Below the pieces are notes generated by a model. It was given only the letters and a program-made list of their open reading frames with translations. It was not told the DNA's origin and searched no databases. A stretch of DNA of 64,000 nt from CAIZGX01 sp964511555 (GTDB lineage Bacteria; Bacteroidota; Bacteroidia; Flavobacteriales_D; Sanyastnellaceae): contig CAZEFR010000007.1 of the NCBI GenBank assembly GCA_964511555.1, positions 6,716 through 70,715 on the forward strand, read 5' to 3'. The first letter of the stretch is position 1. Each line of letters begins with the position of its first letter. Shown piece after piece: positions 1 to 8,549 of this stretch. The translations under genes and the position numbers were made by a program.

Positions 1-1800
1 GATCCACGTATTGGATATTTCACCACACAGGTTAACGATATGACTGTTGCTTCTGCAACGCCATGGAGAGATGTGATTCACCGTTGGAATTTGGAAAAGA
101 AAAATCCAAATGAGAGTTTGAGTGAGCCCATTCAACCAATCACATTCTGGATGGAAAACACCACGCCAGTTGAGTTTCGTCCATTAATTAAAGAGGCTGT
201 AGAGCGTTGGAATGTGGCTTTTGAAGCTGCAGGATTCAAGAATGCCGTTGTGTGCTTGCAACAACCCGATGATGCAACTTGGGATGCAGGAGACATTCGT
301 TACAACGTTTTGCGTTGGACATCTACTCCAGCGCCGCCATTTGGAGGTTATGGTCCAAGCTTCGTGAATCCGCGTACTGGAGAGATTCTAGGAGCGGACA
401 TTATGTTGGAATGGGTTGCTTTAACCAATCGCGTTTATGCAGACCGCACTTTCCGCCTAGGAAGTTCATTAACTGCAGAGCAAGAGCAGTTAATGAAGGA
501 AAAAGGAGCTCGTAATCCTTTCTTGTGTAACGCTGCTGCAATGAGCAACGAACAATTGATTTTCGGAACCAGTGCTGCAAACGTATTAGGAGCAAGCGAT
601 TTGGAGAAACAAGAAATTGTTCGTCAGATGTTGTATCGCTTGGTTCTGCATGAAGTAGGACACACCCTTGGTCTAACGCACAACATGCGCGCAAGCACGC
701 TTCAGTCTGTTGCAGATATCAAGAATGTAGAAAAGATAAATAAGGAAGGTTTGGCGAATTCTGTGATGGAGTATCCAGCTTTCAATTATCAGTTGAACCC
801 AAAGGAACAAGCTTTGTATTGCGATGTGAAAGTTGGACCTTATGACAAGTGGGTGATTGAGTACGGATATAGTCAGGCGCTATCTGATGAGCAAAAGGAG
901 AAAGAACGTTTAGATAAGATAACAGCCAGAAGCATCGAGCATCAATTGGCATACGGAAACGATGGAGATGACATGCGCACGCCCGGAAGAGGAATTGATC
1001 CTGACGTAAATATTTTCGATCTTTCGAGTGACCCTGTTGCATATGGCGCAGAGCGTTGCGAGTTGGTTAAAGTTGTTCTGCCTAAACTGAAAGAACATTT
1101 GATTACTTCGAATGAAAGTTATGCTGAGTTGCTTCAGTCGTTTTTAATTGCAACGAAAGAGTATGGCACTCAAACAAGTGTAATGACTCGTCAGATTGGT
1201 GGTGTGCATTACGACAGAGCATACGCCGGACAAGGTTCTTCAGTGAAGCCGCTTGAGCCAGTTTCAGAAGTGAAACAAAAAGAAGCCATGAAGGCTTTGG
1301 CGAAATATGCATTTGCAGGCGATGTTTGGAGCGAGGCTATTCCAACTTTCAATTACTTGTTGGATCAAAGAAGAGGCTTTAGTCAATATTCGAAAAGTGA
1401 TGATCCGAAAATTCACGATCGTATTTTAGATATGCAATCGGAATGTCTGAATCACTTGATGCATCCGCGTGTTCATCAAAGAATCATTGATAGCTACATG
1501 TATGGAAATACATACTCCATTGACGAAGTGATGTACGATTTAACACAAGCTATTTTTGAATCTGATTTGAAGGGTGAAGTGAATACGGTGCGTCAAAACC
1601 TTCAAATTGAGTACACACATAGACTCATTGATATGCTTGATTTGAAAAATAAATATGATTACGTTTCTCAAGGAGTAGCTTTATCTGAATTAAAACGCAT
1701 TCAGAAAATGGAGGTGGGTAATGTTGCGGGGAGTGCTTTGACTAAAGCACACAGAGCACACGTGGTTAAATTAATTGAAGATGCGCTTAGCGCGAAATAA
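1..1800 (+). CDS. Secreted zinc-dependent metalloprotease (met-zincin), 5' truncated by window edge
   Basis: The reading frame is open from base 1 (it begins DPRIGYFTTQVND), so the ATG at 40 is internal and the start lies outside the window. The visible 599 residues match the C-terminal part of the large Bacteroidota met-zincins (DUF5117/DUF5118/DUF4953 families, usually about 800 residues). The zinc site HEVGHTLGLTHN, encoded near 649-684, has the full HExxHxxGxxH pattern, and SVMEYPAFNY about 40 residues later fits the Met-turn. The protein presumably degrades extracellular or periplasmic proteins; the export signal is in the missing part. A strong terminator follows the stop. Family assignment is firm, substrate unknown. 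Confidence 0.88.
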   Translation, partial: DPRIGYFTTQVNDMTVASATPWRDVIHRWNLEKKNPNESLSEPIQPITFWMENTTPVEFRPLIKEAVERWNVAFEAAGFKNAVVCLQQPDDATWDAGDIRYNVLRWTSTPAPPFGGYGPSFVNPRTGEILGADIMLEWVALTNRVYADRTFRLGSSLTAEQEQLMKEKGARNPFLCNAAAMSNEQLIFGTSAANVLGASDLEKQEIVRQMLYRLVLHEVGHTLGLTHNMRASTLQSVADIKNVEKINKEGLANSVMEYPAFNYQLNPKEQALYCDVKVGPYDKWVIEYGYSQALSDEQKEKERLDKITARSIEHQLAYGNDGDDMRTPGRGIDPDVNIFDLSSDPVAYGAERCELVKVVLPKLKEHLITSNESYAELLQSFLIATKEYGTQTSVMTRQIGGVHYDRAYAGQGSSVKPLEPVSEVKQKEAMKALAKYAFAGDVWSEAIPTFNYLLDQRRGFSQYSKSDDPKIHDRILDMQSECLNHLMHPRVHQRIIDSYMYGNTYSIDEVMYDLTQAIFESDLKGEVNTVRQNLQIEYTHRLIDMLDLKNKYDYVSQGVALSELKRIQKMEVGNVAGSALTKAHRAHVVKLIEDALSAK

Positions 1801-1803
1801 GAG

Positions 1804-2508
1804 TTAAAGTATTCTACGAATGAGGCGAAGGTTATGCGAATAACCTTCGCTTTTTTTATTGATACCTTGGTGGTCTAGAATATCAATTCGAAGTTCTCCT
1901 GATGCGTGTAATATTTCGAAATTTTCATTGCTCTCCAGAACTATTCCAACATGAGTAATTTTCCCGTCTGCATTGTCAAAGAAAGCAAGATCTCCTGTTT
2001 TCGCTTCAGAAAGAAGCGTAACATCTGTTCCTTCAGCGGCTTGCTGATATGCGTCTCGTTTGAGGGAGTAACCCAGCGTTTTAAAAAAGGATTGCGTAAA
2101 TCCTGAACAGTCATATCCGAAATTGGTCTTTCCGCCCCAAACATAAGGGACTCCAATGTAAGTTTTGAATAAAGCAAGCGCTTCATTGAGGGACAACAAT
2201 TGACTCTGAAAATCTTCAGGGACAAAAGCGCCCAGCGGCATAAGAATGTGTCTGTTCTCGAAGGCATGTAGAACACTTGGAAAAGAAAAAACACGATGAG
2301 TGTCAACTTCGAAAACCTGCGGAGAGAATTGCTTTTTATCAATCCAACCGCGGTACTGGTCAAAGCTTGTTTCAATGAAGTACCACTTTTCATTTTCTTC
2401 CAAAACCACATAGGCCTCACCAAAAATAAGCTGACTAACTTGCTCACTTCGATCAGAAGCTTCTGCACGCATGGGTATATATGAAAGAAGACATTGTCCG
2501 TTTACCAT
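1804..2508 (-). CDS. NlpC/P60 family cysteine peptidase with N-terminal SH3-like region
   Basis: A 234-residue protein expected to cut peptidoglycan stem peptides (gamma-D-Glu-diamino acid endopeptidase class, MEROPS C40). Residues about 5-75 look like bacterial SH3 domains (RSEQVSQLIFGEAYVVLEE). The C-terminal half carries the family motif YDCSGFTQ with the catalytic Cys, GDLAFFD, and THVGIVL with the catalytic His; ILHASGE follows. I see no signal peptide, so export is unclear; some Bacteroidota members are cytoplasmic and recycle peptides. Its last codons double as the terminator stem of the convergent gene. A near-consensus -7 box sits four bases before the ATG. Confidence 0.88.
   Translation of the reverse strand: MVNGQCLLSYIPMRAEASDRSEQVSQLIFGEAYVVLEENEKWYFIETSFDQYRGWIDKKQFSPQVFEVDTHRVFSFPSVLHAFENRHILMPLGAFVPEDFQSQLLSLNEALALFKTYIGVPYVWGGKTNFGYDCSGFTQSFFKTLGYSLKRDAYQQAAEGTDVTLLSEAKTGDLAFFDNADGKITHVGIVLESNENFEILHASGELRIDILDHQGINKKSEGYSHNLRLIRRIL
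1825..1858 (+). terminator. Intrinsic terminator of the metalloprotease gene, inside the convergent gene
   Basis: A perfect 11-bp stem (GCGAAGGTTAT / ATAACCTTCGC) closes a GCGA tetraloop of the GNRA class and is followed by seven T. It begins 25 bases after the protease stop and lies within the last codons of the minus-strand NlpC/P60 gene. Confidence 0.85.
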
Positions 2509-2512
2509 GATT

Positions 2513-2520
2513 CAAATTTG
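2513..2520 (-). promoter_or_regulatory. Near-consensus -7 box, four bases before the NlpC/P60 start
   Basis: On the minus strand CAAATTTG stands four bases upstream of the ATG. It differs from TAnnTTTG only in the first base. The spacing equals that of the leaderless set described in the findings. Confidence 0.4.
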
Positions 2521-2596
2521 ATGAAAATTTACCGATATCCTATTGGAATTGAAATCAATTATTCAATGTTGAATGTGAATGGTTCGAAGAAAAGTG

Positions 2597-2604
2597 TACA
2601 TTTG
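2597..2604 (+). promoter_or_regulatory. -7 promoter box (TACATTTG) of the pterin dehydratase gene
   Basis: Exact match to the Bacteroidota -7 element TAnnTTTG, 16 bases before the ATG at 2621. Its position argues against the longer reading frame from 2579. Confidence 0.6.
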
Positions 2605-2620
2605 GGAAAATTATTGCACT

Positions 2621-2854
2621 ATGTGGCGCGAATTGGACAACAAACTCGTTAGAGAATTTCGTTTCAAAGACTTTCAAGAGGCCTTTACTTTTCTCACACG
2701 CGTGGCATTCCTTGCCGAGAAAAGCGGTCATCACCCAGCTTGGTTCAATGTGTATAATTATGTTCGCATTGAACTAAGTACGCATGATGCAGGCGATGTG
2801 GTTACAGAAAGAGACCGCAGAATGGCAGTTGCGATAGACGAAATTCTTCAATAA
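2621..2854 (+). CDS. 4a-hydroxytetrahydrobiopterin dehydratase (pterin-4a-carbinolamine dehydratase)
   Basis: A 77-residue cytoplasmic enzyme of the PCD/DCoH family, which dehydrates 4a-hydroxy-tetrahydrobiopterin formed by aromatic amino acid hydroxylases, so that the cofactor can be recycled. The active-site stretch SGHHPAWFNVYNYV has the conserved His pair, and STHDAG supplies the third conserved His. The frame is open from 2579, but I chose the ATG at 2621 because family members begin with MW-x-E, and because a TAnnTTTG box lies at 2597-2604 inside the longer form. No aromatic amino acid hydroxylase gene is nearby. Confidence 0.88.
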   Translation: MWRELDNKLVREFRFKDFQEAFTFLTRVAFLAEKSGHHPAWFNVYNYVRIELSTHDAGDVVTERDRRMAVAIDEILQ

Positions 2855-2925
2855 AATCGGAACTTCGCTACTTAAGCGCTAAATTCGCGGCCGAAAGTTT
2901 ATCTTTCCATAGGAAATCATATTTT

Positions 2926-4020
2926 ATGACTCAACACAACAGCTCTGCAGAAATGTCTGCGGTTACCGATCGAATGGCGTTGCATAACCACGAACAAGTG
3001 GTCTTTTGTCAAGACAATGCAACCGGATTAAAAGCCATCGTAGCAATTCACAATACAACATTAGGACCTGCAGTGGGCGGAACGCGCATGTGGATGTATG
3101 CCTCTGAGGGCGATGCATTGACCGATGTTCTGCGTCTTTCTCGCGGTATGACCTATAAAAGCGCACTTGCCGGATTGAATATCGGTGGGGGTAAAGCTGT
3201 GATTATTGCAGATTCCAAAAAAGATAAAAACGAAGCGCTTATGCGCAGCTTCGGAAAATTCGTAGACGGTTTAGGTGGAAGATACATTACCGCAGAAGAT
3301 GTGGGTATTGGAACACGAGACATGGAATACGTGAAGATGGAAACTGATCACGTTGTTGGATTGCCAGATTATATGGGCGGTGGGGGAGATCCAAGTCCTG
3401 TTACTGCTTACGGTGTGTACATGGGAATGAAGGCCAGTGTGAAGGAACAAACGGGAAGCGATTCGCTTGCTGGAAAGACCATCGTGGTTCAAGGTGTTGG
3501 ACACGTAGGAGAATACCTTGTTGAGTATTTAGTGAAGGAAAACGCTCACGTTATTATTACTGATATCTACGAAGACAGAGTAAACGATGTTGTGAAAAAG
3601 TATGGTGTTAAGGCCATTCTTCCTTCTGAAGTTTACACCACTCCTATGGATATCTATAGCCCTTGCGCACTCGGAGCAACCGTGAACAAAGAAACACTGG
3701 AGCAATTGTCTTGCGGAATTATTTGCGGTGCAGCAAACAACCAGTTAGCAGTTGAAGCGGAAGACGGTCAGCGCGTTTTAGACAAAGGAATTCTTTATGC
3801 TCCCGATTATTTAGTTAACGCAGGTGGAATCATTAATTGCTATTGGGAAATCGTAGGGTATAACCGTCAAGCGTCTCTTGCACAAGCAGAGCAGATTTAC
3901 GACACAACACTTAAGATTTATTCAGCTTCGAAAGAAAGGGGTATTCCTACTTATTTGGCGGCAAATCAAATGGCAGAGCAACGCATTCAATCGATTGCGA
4001 ATATTAAAACTAGATATTGA
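2926..4020 (+). CDS. Leu/Phe/Val-type amino acid dehydrogenase (Glu/Leu/Phe/Val dehydrogenase family)
   Basis: A 364-residue NAD-dependent oxidative deaminase, probably acting on branched-chain amino acids. The substrate domain shows GPAVGGTRMW and the catalytic-lysine region YKSALAGLNIGGGKAVI; the Rossmann domain shows VVQGVGHVGEYLVEYL (GxGxxG). Length agrees with leucine dehydrogenases (about 360). The gene starts a plus-strand run with nusB and miaA. A TATCTTTC sequence (one mismatch from the -7 element) lies about 20 bases upstream of the ATG. Whether leucine, valine or phenylalanine is preferred cannot be told from sequence. Confidence 0.88.
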   Translation: MTQHNSSAEMSAVTDRMALHNHEQVVFCQDNATGLKAIVAIHNTTLGPAVGGTRMWMYASEGDALTDVLRLSRGMTYKSALAGLNIGGGKAVIIADSKKDKNEALMRSFGKFVDGLGGRYITAEDVGIGTRDMEYVKMETDHVVGLPDYMGGGGDPSPVTAYGVYMGMKASVKEQTGSDSLAGKTIVVQGVGHVGEYLVEYLVKENAHVIITDIYEDRVNDVVKKYGVKAILPSEVYTTPMDIYSPCALGATVNKETLEQLSCGIICGAANNQLAVEAEDGQRVLDKGILYAPDYLVNAGGIINCYWEIVGYNRQASLAQAEQIYDTTLKIYSASKERGIPTYLAANQMAEQRIQSIANIKTRY

Positions 4021-4037
4021 TTAGAGGGGAGAGAATT

Positions 4038-4979
4038 ATGCTAAACAGAAGACACATACGAATTAAAGTTTTACAGGTATTATTTGCCTATTACAATGAC
4101 GAAGAGCCAAATGCGGCCTCATACGAGAAAATGCTTTTTGAAAGCGTGAATCGTTTTAGAGATTTGTATGTAGCCTTCATTCAGTTAATGGTGGAAATGC
4201 ATTCGCTTTCAATTGAGAAAATTGAAGCAGGAATGAACAAGAAACTTCCAAGCCACGAAGATCTGCATCCAAACACGAAGTTCGCGGCGAACGCCGTATT
4301 GCGCATTTTGTCTCACAGCAAATCGTTGGAAAAAGCCATGAAGGAGAACCACCTGAAATGGACTGAAAATCGTGATTTGTTGAAGCAGATGTTCAAGGAT
4401 ATTCAGGATTGCGAAGAATACCAAGCATACATGGCAAGCGAAGAGCGCGGCTTTGAGCATGACAAAGAGATCGTGGTGAAGTTGTTCAAACGTCACTTGG
4501 TGAACTTCGAGTTAATGCATGATTATCTTGAGGATCAAGGTATTTTTTGGAACGACGATTTAGACCTTACTGCAAGTATGGTTCTGCGTTCGTTGAAGTC
4601 AATTAAAGAAACAGATACCGACATTGAATTTCTTCCTTTGTGGAAGGAAGGAGACGAGGAGGAAGAGTTTTGCAGACAGTTGTTCCGCAAGACACTTGCA
4701 ACGGGTGCAGATACAAAAGAACGTGTATCTCTCGTTACACCAAACTGGGAAACCGATCGTATTGCAATCATGGATTTAGTGTTGTTGAAAATGGCTATCG
4801 CTGAAGCAATCTATTTTGAAAGCATTCCAACGAAAGTGACCATGAACGAATACATTGAATTGGCGAAATTTTACAGCACGCCAAAGTCTGCAACATTTAT
4901 CAACGGTGTATTGGATACCATTATGCCGAAAATGGTTGAAGAAGGGAAGATCAAAAAGGTTGGAAGAGGATTGATTTAA
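4038..4979 (+). CDS. nusB: Transcription antitermination protein NusB, long Bacteroidota form
   Basis: A 313-residue protein whose start MLNRRHIRIKVLQVLFAY and C-terminal helical part (RIAIMDLVLLKMAIAEAIYF, then NEYIELAKFYSTPKSATFINGVLD) are typical of NusB, which binds boxA RNA with NusE (S10) in rRNA antitermination. It is about twice the size of E. coli NusB because roughly 150 residues are inserted after the N-terminal helix; this long form is usual in Bacteroidota. The frame could begin at a TTG at 4017, but the ATG at 4038 follows a purine-rich stretch (GAGGGGAGAGAA) and matches family starts. It lies 17 bases after the dehydrogenase and 6 before miaA. Confidence 0.9.
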   Translation: MLNRRHIRIKVLQVLFAYYNDEEPNAASYEKMLFESVNRFRDLYVAFIQLMVEMHSLSIEKIEAGMNKKLPSHEDLHPNTKFAANAVLRILSHSKSLEKAMKENHLKWTENRDLLKQMFKDIQDCEEYQAYMASEERGFEHDKEIVVKLFKRHLVNFELMHDYLEDQGIFWNDDLDLTASMVLRSLKSIKETDTDIEFLPLWKEGDEEEEFCRQLFRKTLATGADTKERVSLVTPNWETDRIAIMDLVLLKMAIAEAIYFESIPTKVTMNEYIELAKFYSTPKSATFINGVLDTIMPKMVEEGKIKKVGRGLI

Positions 4980-4985
4980 TCATCA

Positions 4986-5882
4986 ATGAAAACGGTCATA
5001 GCTATTTCAGGACCTACGGGTGTGGGTAAAACAGCTTTAGCCATATCATTAGCCAATCATTTTCAAACGGAAATTATATCCTGCGACTCACGTCAGTTTT
5101 ACAAGGAAATGTCCATAGGCGTTGCTCGTCCTTCAATGGAAGAGTTGAATGCTGCACGACATCATTTCATTTCTTTTTTATCAATAGAGGAAGAGTATAC
5201 CGCGGGTATGTTTTCTCGCAATGCAAGGGCCAAAATTCAAGAGTTGTTTCAATCGAATGAAGTTGTAGTTGTTGTTGGTGGAAGTATGCTTTATATGGAC
5301 GCCTTGTTATACGGACTCGATGAATTACCGGGAGATAAGGAAATCAGAAATGCACTGAATCAAAGATGTGAAGAAGAAGGTCTTTTAGTTTTGGTTGAAG
5401 AACTTAAAGTTAAAGATTACGATTTTGCGGCAAGTGTTGATTTAGAAAACGCACATCGCGTTATTCGTGCGTTGGAAGTCATTCAAATCACAGGTAAGAC
5501 ATTTTCTGAATTGCGCACAAATTCCAGTGATGCGATTGATGCGGAAATAATTCATGTGTTTCTCACAGGAGAACGTAAATGGGTTTATGACCGAATAAAC
5601 AAGCGAGTAGATAAAATGGTTGAAGAAGGATTGTTTGAGGAGGTGGAAGGACTTCAGTCAAAAAAACATCTTCAGGCTTTAAACACAGTGGGATACAAAG
5701 AGATTTTTAACTATATCGAAGGTTCTTGTTCAAAGGATGAGGCTATTGTTGAGATTAAGAAGAACACAAGAAATTACGCAAAGCGTCAAATGACTTGGTA
5801 TAGAAACAAGCCGCATGTGCGTCAATTCGACGTTCAGAGGGCAGATGTTTCCGCAGAGATTATTTCTTTGGTTGCGCGTTAA
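4986..5882 (+). CDS. miaA: tRNA dimethylallyltransferase MiaA
   Basis: A 298-residue cytoplasmic enzyme that prenylates A37 of tRNAs reading codons that begin with U. The P-loop is GPTGVGKTALAI (residues 8-19), followed by the family motif ISCDSRQFYKEMSIGVARPS and VVVGGSMLYMDALLYG. NTVGYKEIFNYIEG and RNYAKRQMTWYRNK near the C-terminus are also family signatures. It is the last gene of the plus-strand run, and its 3' end overlaps the convergent thioredoxin-like gene by 23 bases. Confidence 0.95.
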   Translation: MKTVIAISGPTGVGKTALAISLANHFQTEIISCDSRQFYKEMSIGVARPSMEELNAARHHFISFLSIEEEYTAGMFSRNARAKIQELFQSNEVVVVVGGSMLYMDALLYGLDELPGDKEIRNALNQRCEEEGLLVLVEELKVKDYDFAASVDLENAHRVIRALEVIQITGKTFSELRTNSSDAIDAEIIHVFLTGERKWVYDRINKRVDKMVEEGLFEEVEGLQSKKHLQALNTVGYKEIFNYIEGSCSKDEAIVEIKKNTRNYAKRQMTWYRNKPHVRQFDVQRADVSAEIISLVAR

Positions 5883-7401
5883 CGTCTTCGTATTCGGTTT
5901 CTTGAAACTTATTCGTCTCAACTTTTTCGCCTTTGTATAAATTCTCTAGAAGTTGGTCGAGTTGTTCTGCGCCCAGAGACTTCGCAATAATCTTCATGTC
6001 CTTGTCCATTAAGAAAACTTTAGGAGTGCTTGTCACGTCCCAAGTTGTGCGGTAATTCAAACTCTTCAATGTCGTAACACCGCTATAGATTAGTTCGGTT
6101 GCTTTTTCTTGTTTCATGATTTCAGGAGTGTCGCTTACGTTAATCCAATCCAGCTTATACTCGTTAATGAAATCAACCCATTTGTTATTCTCGTAGTCGT
6201 TGCCGATTGCATAAACCACGAATCCTCTGTCTTTGTATTTGTGGTACAAGTCGAGTAGAAGAGGAACCTCTTTTTTGCAATGTCCGCATGTGCTTTCCCA
6301 TACAACCATGAGTGTATATTCCCCGCGCGATTTGTGCATAGATACCCAATTCTTTTCAGAAGTGTCAGGTAGAATAATGTCTGGAGCTTTTTCACCGCAA
6401 CGACAGTCACGCTTCTTATCTGCAGCTTCTTTCATCTCTTTCAACTTATCTTCTTTTACCCAAGTGCACATTCCTTTTGAATAGTAATTGTCAATCATGA
6501 ATACGAATAGTTCGTCCATACACATGATCTTCGAAGTCTCTCCGGTATATGTTGCGAAGTGAGTGATGTATTTAAAAGACTCTTCGTTACCGGCGGTGGC
6601 GCTTATTATTTTTTGAACTTCAGCGCAAACGGTATCTGGTATTTGCGGAAGTGTCTTTGTAATAAAATCCTCAACAAGTTTGTGAAAGGCTCCGTCGCGA
6701 ACCATACGCGGATCTTTCAAGTCGCAACGATCCCAATAGTGATGACGGTACCAGTAGTACTGCCATTCTTGTTTTTTGTCATCGGCAATGTTCTCCGGAG
6801 CTGCAGGAATTTCTTCTTCCATTCCCATGCGCAAGTATTTCGCAAATAGTGAAGTAGGATTGTTTTTTACAAGTTCTTTCTGATAGTTTATTACCTCGTT
6901 ATTCAACTTGGTAAGTTCTTCAATACAAGGCTTCTTATCTGCCTCAGATTTTAGCGAGTCGTTAATGCAGTTGTCAATAGGAATTCGAACGTTTCTTTTG
7001 CCATTGATGTATCTGATATAATCGAAAAAGAGTTTATTCTCTTTAGATTGAACGACTTCAATCTTACTTAAATCCGCATCTGCTGAGCAGTTCAAAATGA
7101 TTTGCTCGTCAGAGGCAATGAAGTCGAAATATTTTGGCCCCGGCATGACAAGCGCATATTTGCCACATTCATTGAAAGGTTTTCCGGCAAACTCGTAATT
7201 CCCTTTAGCGTCTACATGACAAGTGTCGTTGTAGTACAATTTGTTGCCGTAATAATTGGCGAGATAGATGTCTGCGTTTTGAAGTCCCTCAATTTTCCCT
7301 TTGATGGAATAAGGGAGATTTGCTTTTTTGTTTTGTGCTGTTGCAAACACGCTTAAGAAAATAAGCAAGAAGAATAAAGTTTTCGCTTTCATAAATTTCA
7401 T
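5860..7401 (-). CDS. TlpA-like disulfide reductase with DUF4369 and DUF5106-type regions
   Basis: A 513-residue exported protein. A signal peptide (MKAKTLFFLLIFLSVFATAQ) leads into a DUF4369-like beta domain (YSIKGKIEGLQNADIYLANY), then a helical DUF5106-like middle, and a C-terminal thioredoxin fold with WESTCGHCKKEVPLLLDLY. The CGHC pair should make it a periplasmic thiol-disulfide reductase. TSTPKVFLMDKDMKIIAKSLG gives the cis-Pro strand. The start may be 7401 (MKF) or 7392 (MKA). A TAACTTTG box lies 18 bases upstream. The gene appears to be monocistronic, converging on miaA. Confidence 0.87.
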   Translation of the reverse strand: MKFMKAKTLFFLLIFLSVFATAQNKKANLPYSIKGKIEGLQNADIYLANYYGNKLYYNDTCHVDAKGNYEFAGKPFNECGKYALVMPGPKYFDFIASDEQIILNCSADADLSKIEVVQSKENKLFFDYIRYINGKRNVRIPIDNCINDSLKSEADKKPCIEELTKLNNEVINYQKELVKNNPTSLFAKYLRMGMEEEIPAAPENIADDKKQEWQYYWYRHHYWDRCDLKDPRMVRDGAFHKLVEDFITKTLPQIPDTVCAEVQKIISATAGNEESFKYITHFATYTGETSKIMCMDELFVFMIDNYYSKGMCTWVKEDKLKEMKEAADKKRDCRCGEKAPDIILPDTSEKNWVSMHKSRGEYTLMVVWESTCGHCKKEVPLLLDLYHKYKDRGFVVYAIGNDYENNKWVDFINEYKLDWINVSDTPEIMKQEKATELIYSGVTTLKSLNYRTTWDVTSTPKVFLMDKDMKIIAKSLGAEQLDQLLENLYKGEKVETNKFQETEYEDVNAQPKK

Positions 7402-7419
7402 AACTCTCTAATAGACTTT

Positions 7420-7427
7420 CAAAGTTA
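7420..7427 (-). promoter_or_regulatory. -7 promoter box (TAACTTTG) of the TlpA-like gene
   Basis: Exact TAnnTTTG on the minus strand, 18 bases before the start at 7401. I see no convincing -33 TTG at the usual distance. Confidence 0.55.
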
Positions 7428-7505
7428 GGTATACGTTGCTTTTCTCAATTGAATTCTTTCAGTAAAGAATACCGTTGTTAAATCTACTTTTCAACTATTG
7501 GTCCA

Positions 7506-7539
7506 AAAATAAAAAAGGAGCCATTTCATTGGCTCCTTT
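7506..7539 (-). terminator. Intrinsic terminator of the T9SS cargo gene
   Basis: Perfect 10-bp stem AAAGGAGCCA / TGGCTCCTTT around a 6-base loop, followed on the minus strand by a T-rich run (TTTTTATTTTT). It lies 18 bases after the stop of the gene at 7557-8495. Confidence 0.85.
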
Positions 7540-7556
7540 CAAGAAAAAAAACATTC

Positions 7557-8495
7557 TTATTTCTTAATCAATCTCTCAGTAAATTGAATTGCCCCATTGC
7601 TCATGCGAATTAAGTAAATGCCATCGTTTAAGTTCGAAGCATCGAAATGTTTTACGGCACTCTGAGTCAGGCGATCCTTGATCACAATCTTTCCGGTTAA
7701 ATCAATTATACTTATTTCGCCACCAACAAAGCTTTCCGGTATTTCAATGTTGAAATTTGAGTGGGTAGGATTTGGATAAATTGAAACTTTTGAAATTTTC
7801 TCTGGAGTTACAGGTTTCACAGATACACCGGTCGATTCAATAACTTGAACATCATCGATGTAATAGTTGCCATTGGTGTTCGATGCATTGGTCCCATAAA
7901 AATTAAGGGCCGCAAGCGTATTGGCCCCCGCGTTTCCATTTGCGTTGTTTAAGCTCCACTGCCATTCAGTGGCCACAACACCATTTAAATAAATTCGACC
8001 GATATCGCTGTCCATATCTGCAGTAACCTGAACATCGAACCAAGTGTCAGTCCCAACGGTTACAGCACCTCCTTGAGCTCCGCCTGTTGTCCATGTAGCA
8101 ACACCATTTCCATCAAAGAAAACATCGCATGCCCATTGGTATGCAGTTGAATTGCCAGACCAGGTGTGGAGTGTATTGAAATATCCGCCAGCACCAGCCG
8201 GAAGATACATTTTGAACTTAATGTCATATTTGCCGGAAGTGAAGGGGCCAATTGGTAAAACCAAATCGTTGCTCGTTCCCACAACATTGACACTGTTAGA
8301 GCCGCTGCTTGAAAAGTCAGAACTCACAACTGCATCAGATGGCGTTCCTGCGCTCCAATAAGCCCACGATACATTTTGAGCAACAACGCCGCTTCCGGGT
8401 GTGTATGAATCGAAATTATCTTCAAACAAAATAGTTTGTGCAGTAGCTGAAAAAATAGCTCCAAATGCTAAAAGAGAGAGTAATTGTTTCTTCAT
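7557..8495 (-). CDS. Secreted protein with type A T9SS C-terminal sorting domain
   Basis: A 312-residue cargo of the type IX secretion system. Signal peptide MKKQLLSLLAFGAIFSATAQ; residues about 22-215 form a beta-rich lectin-like region (FEDNFDSYTPGSG at the start, NGNYYIDDVQV at the end), as found in concanavalin-like or carbohydrate-binding jelly rolls. The C-terminal 80 residues are a sorting domain: SIYPNPTHSNFNIEIP, then IIDLTGKIVIKD and DGIYLIRM, ending FTERLIKK. No catalytic motif is visible, so it is probably a surface adhesin or binding protein. It is followed by a strong terminator and is divergent from the DUF2797 gene. Confidence 0.85.
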   Translation of the reverse strand: MKKQLLSLLAFGAIFSATAQTILFEDNFDSYTPGSGVVAQNVSWAYWSAGTPSDAVVSSDFSSSGSNSVNVVGTSNDLVLPIGPFTSGKYDIKFKMYLPAGAGGYFNTLHTWSGNSTAYQWACDVFFDGNGVATWTTGGAQGGAVTVGTDTWFDVQVTADMDSDIGRIYLNGVVATEWQWSLNNANGNAGANTLAALNFYGTNASNTNGNYYIDDVQVIESTGVSVKPVTPEKISKVSIYPNPTHSNFNIEIPESFVGGEISIIDLTGKIVIKDRLTQSAVKHFDASNLNDGIYLIRMSNGAIQFTERLIKK

Positions 8496-8549
8496 AATGA
8501 AAGAATTTGTTCAAACGAATATAGTATTCTTTTACTTTGTTTCAAAATT

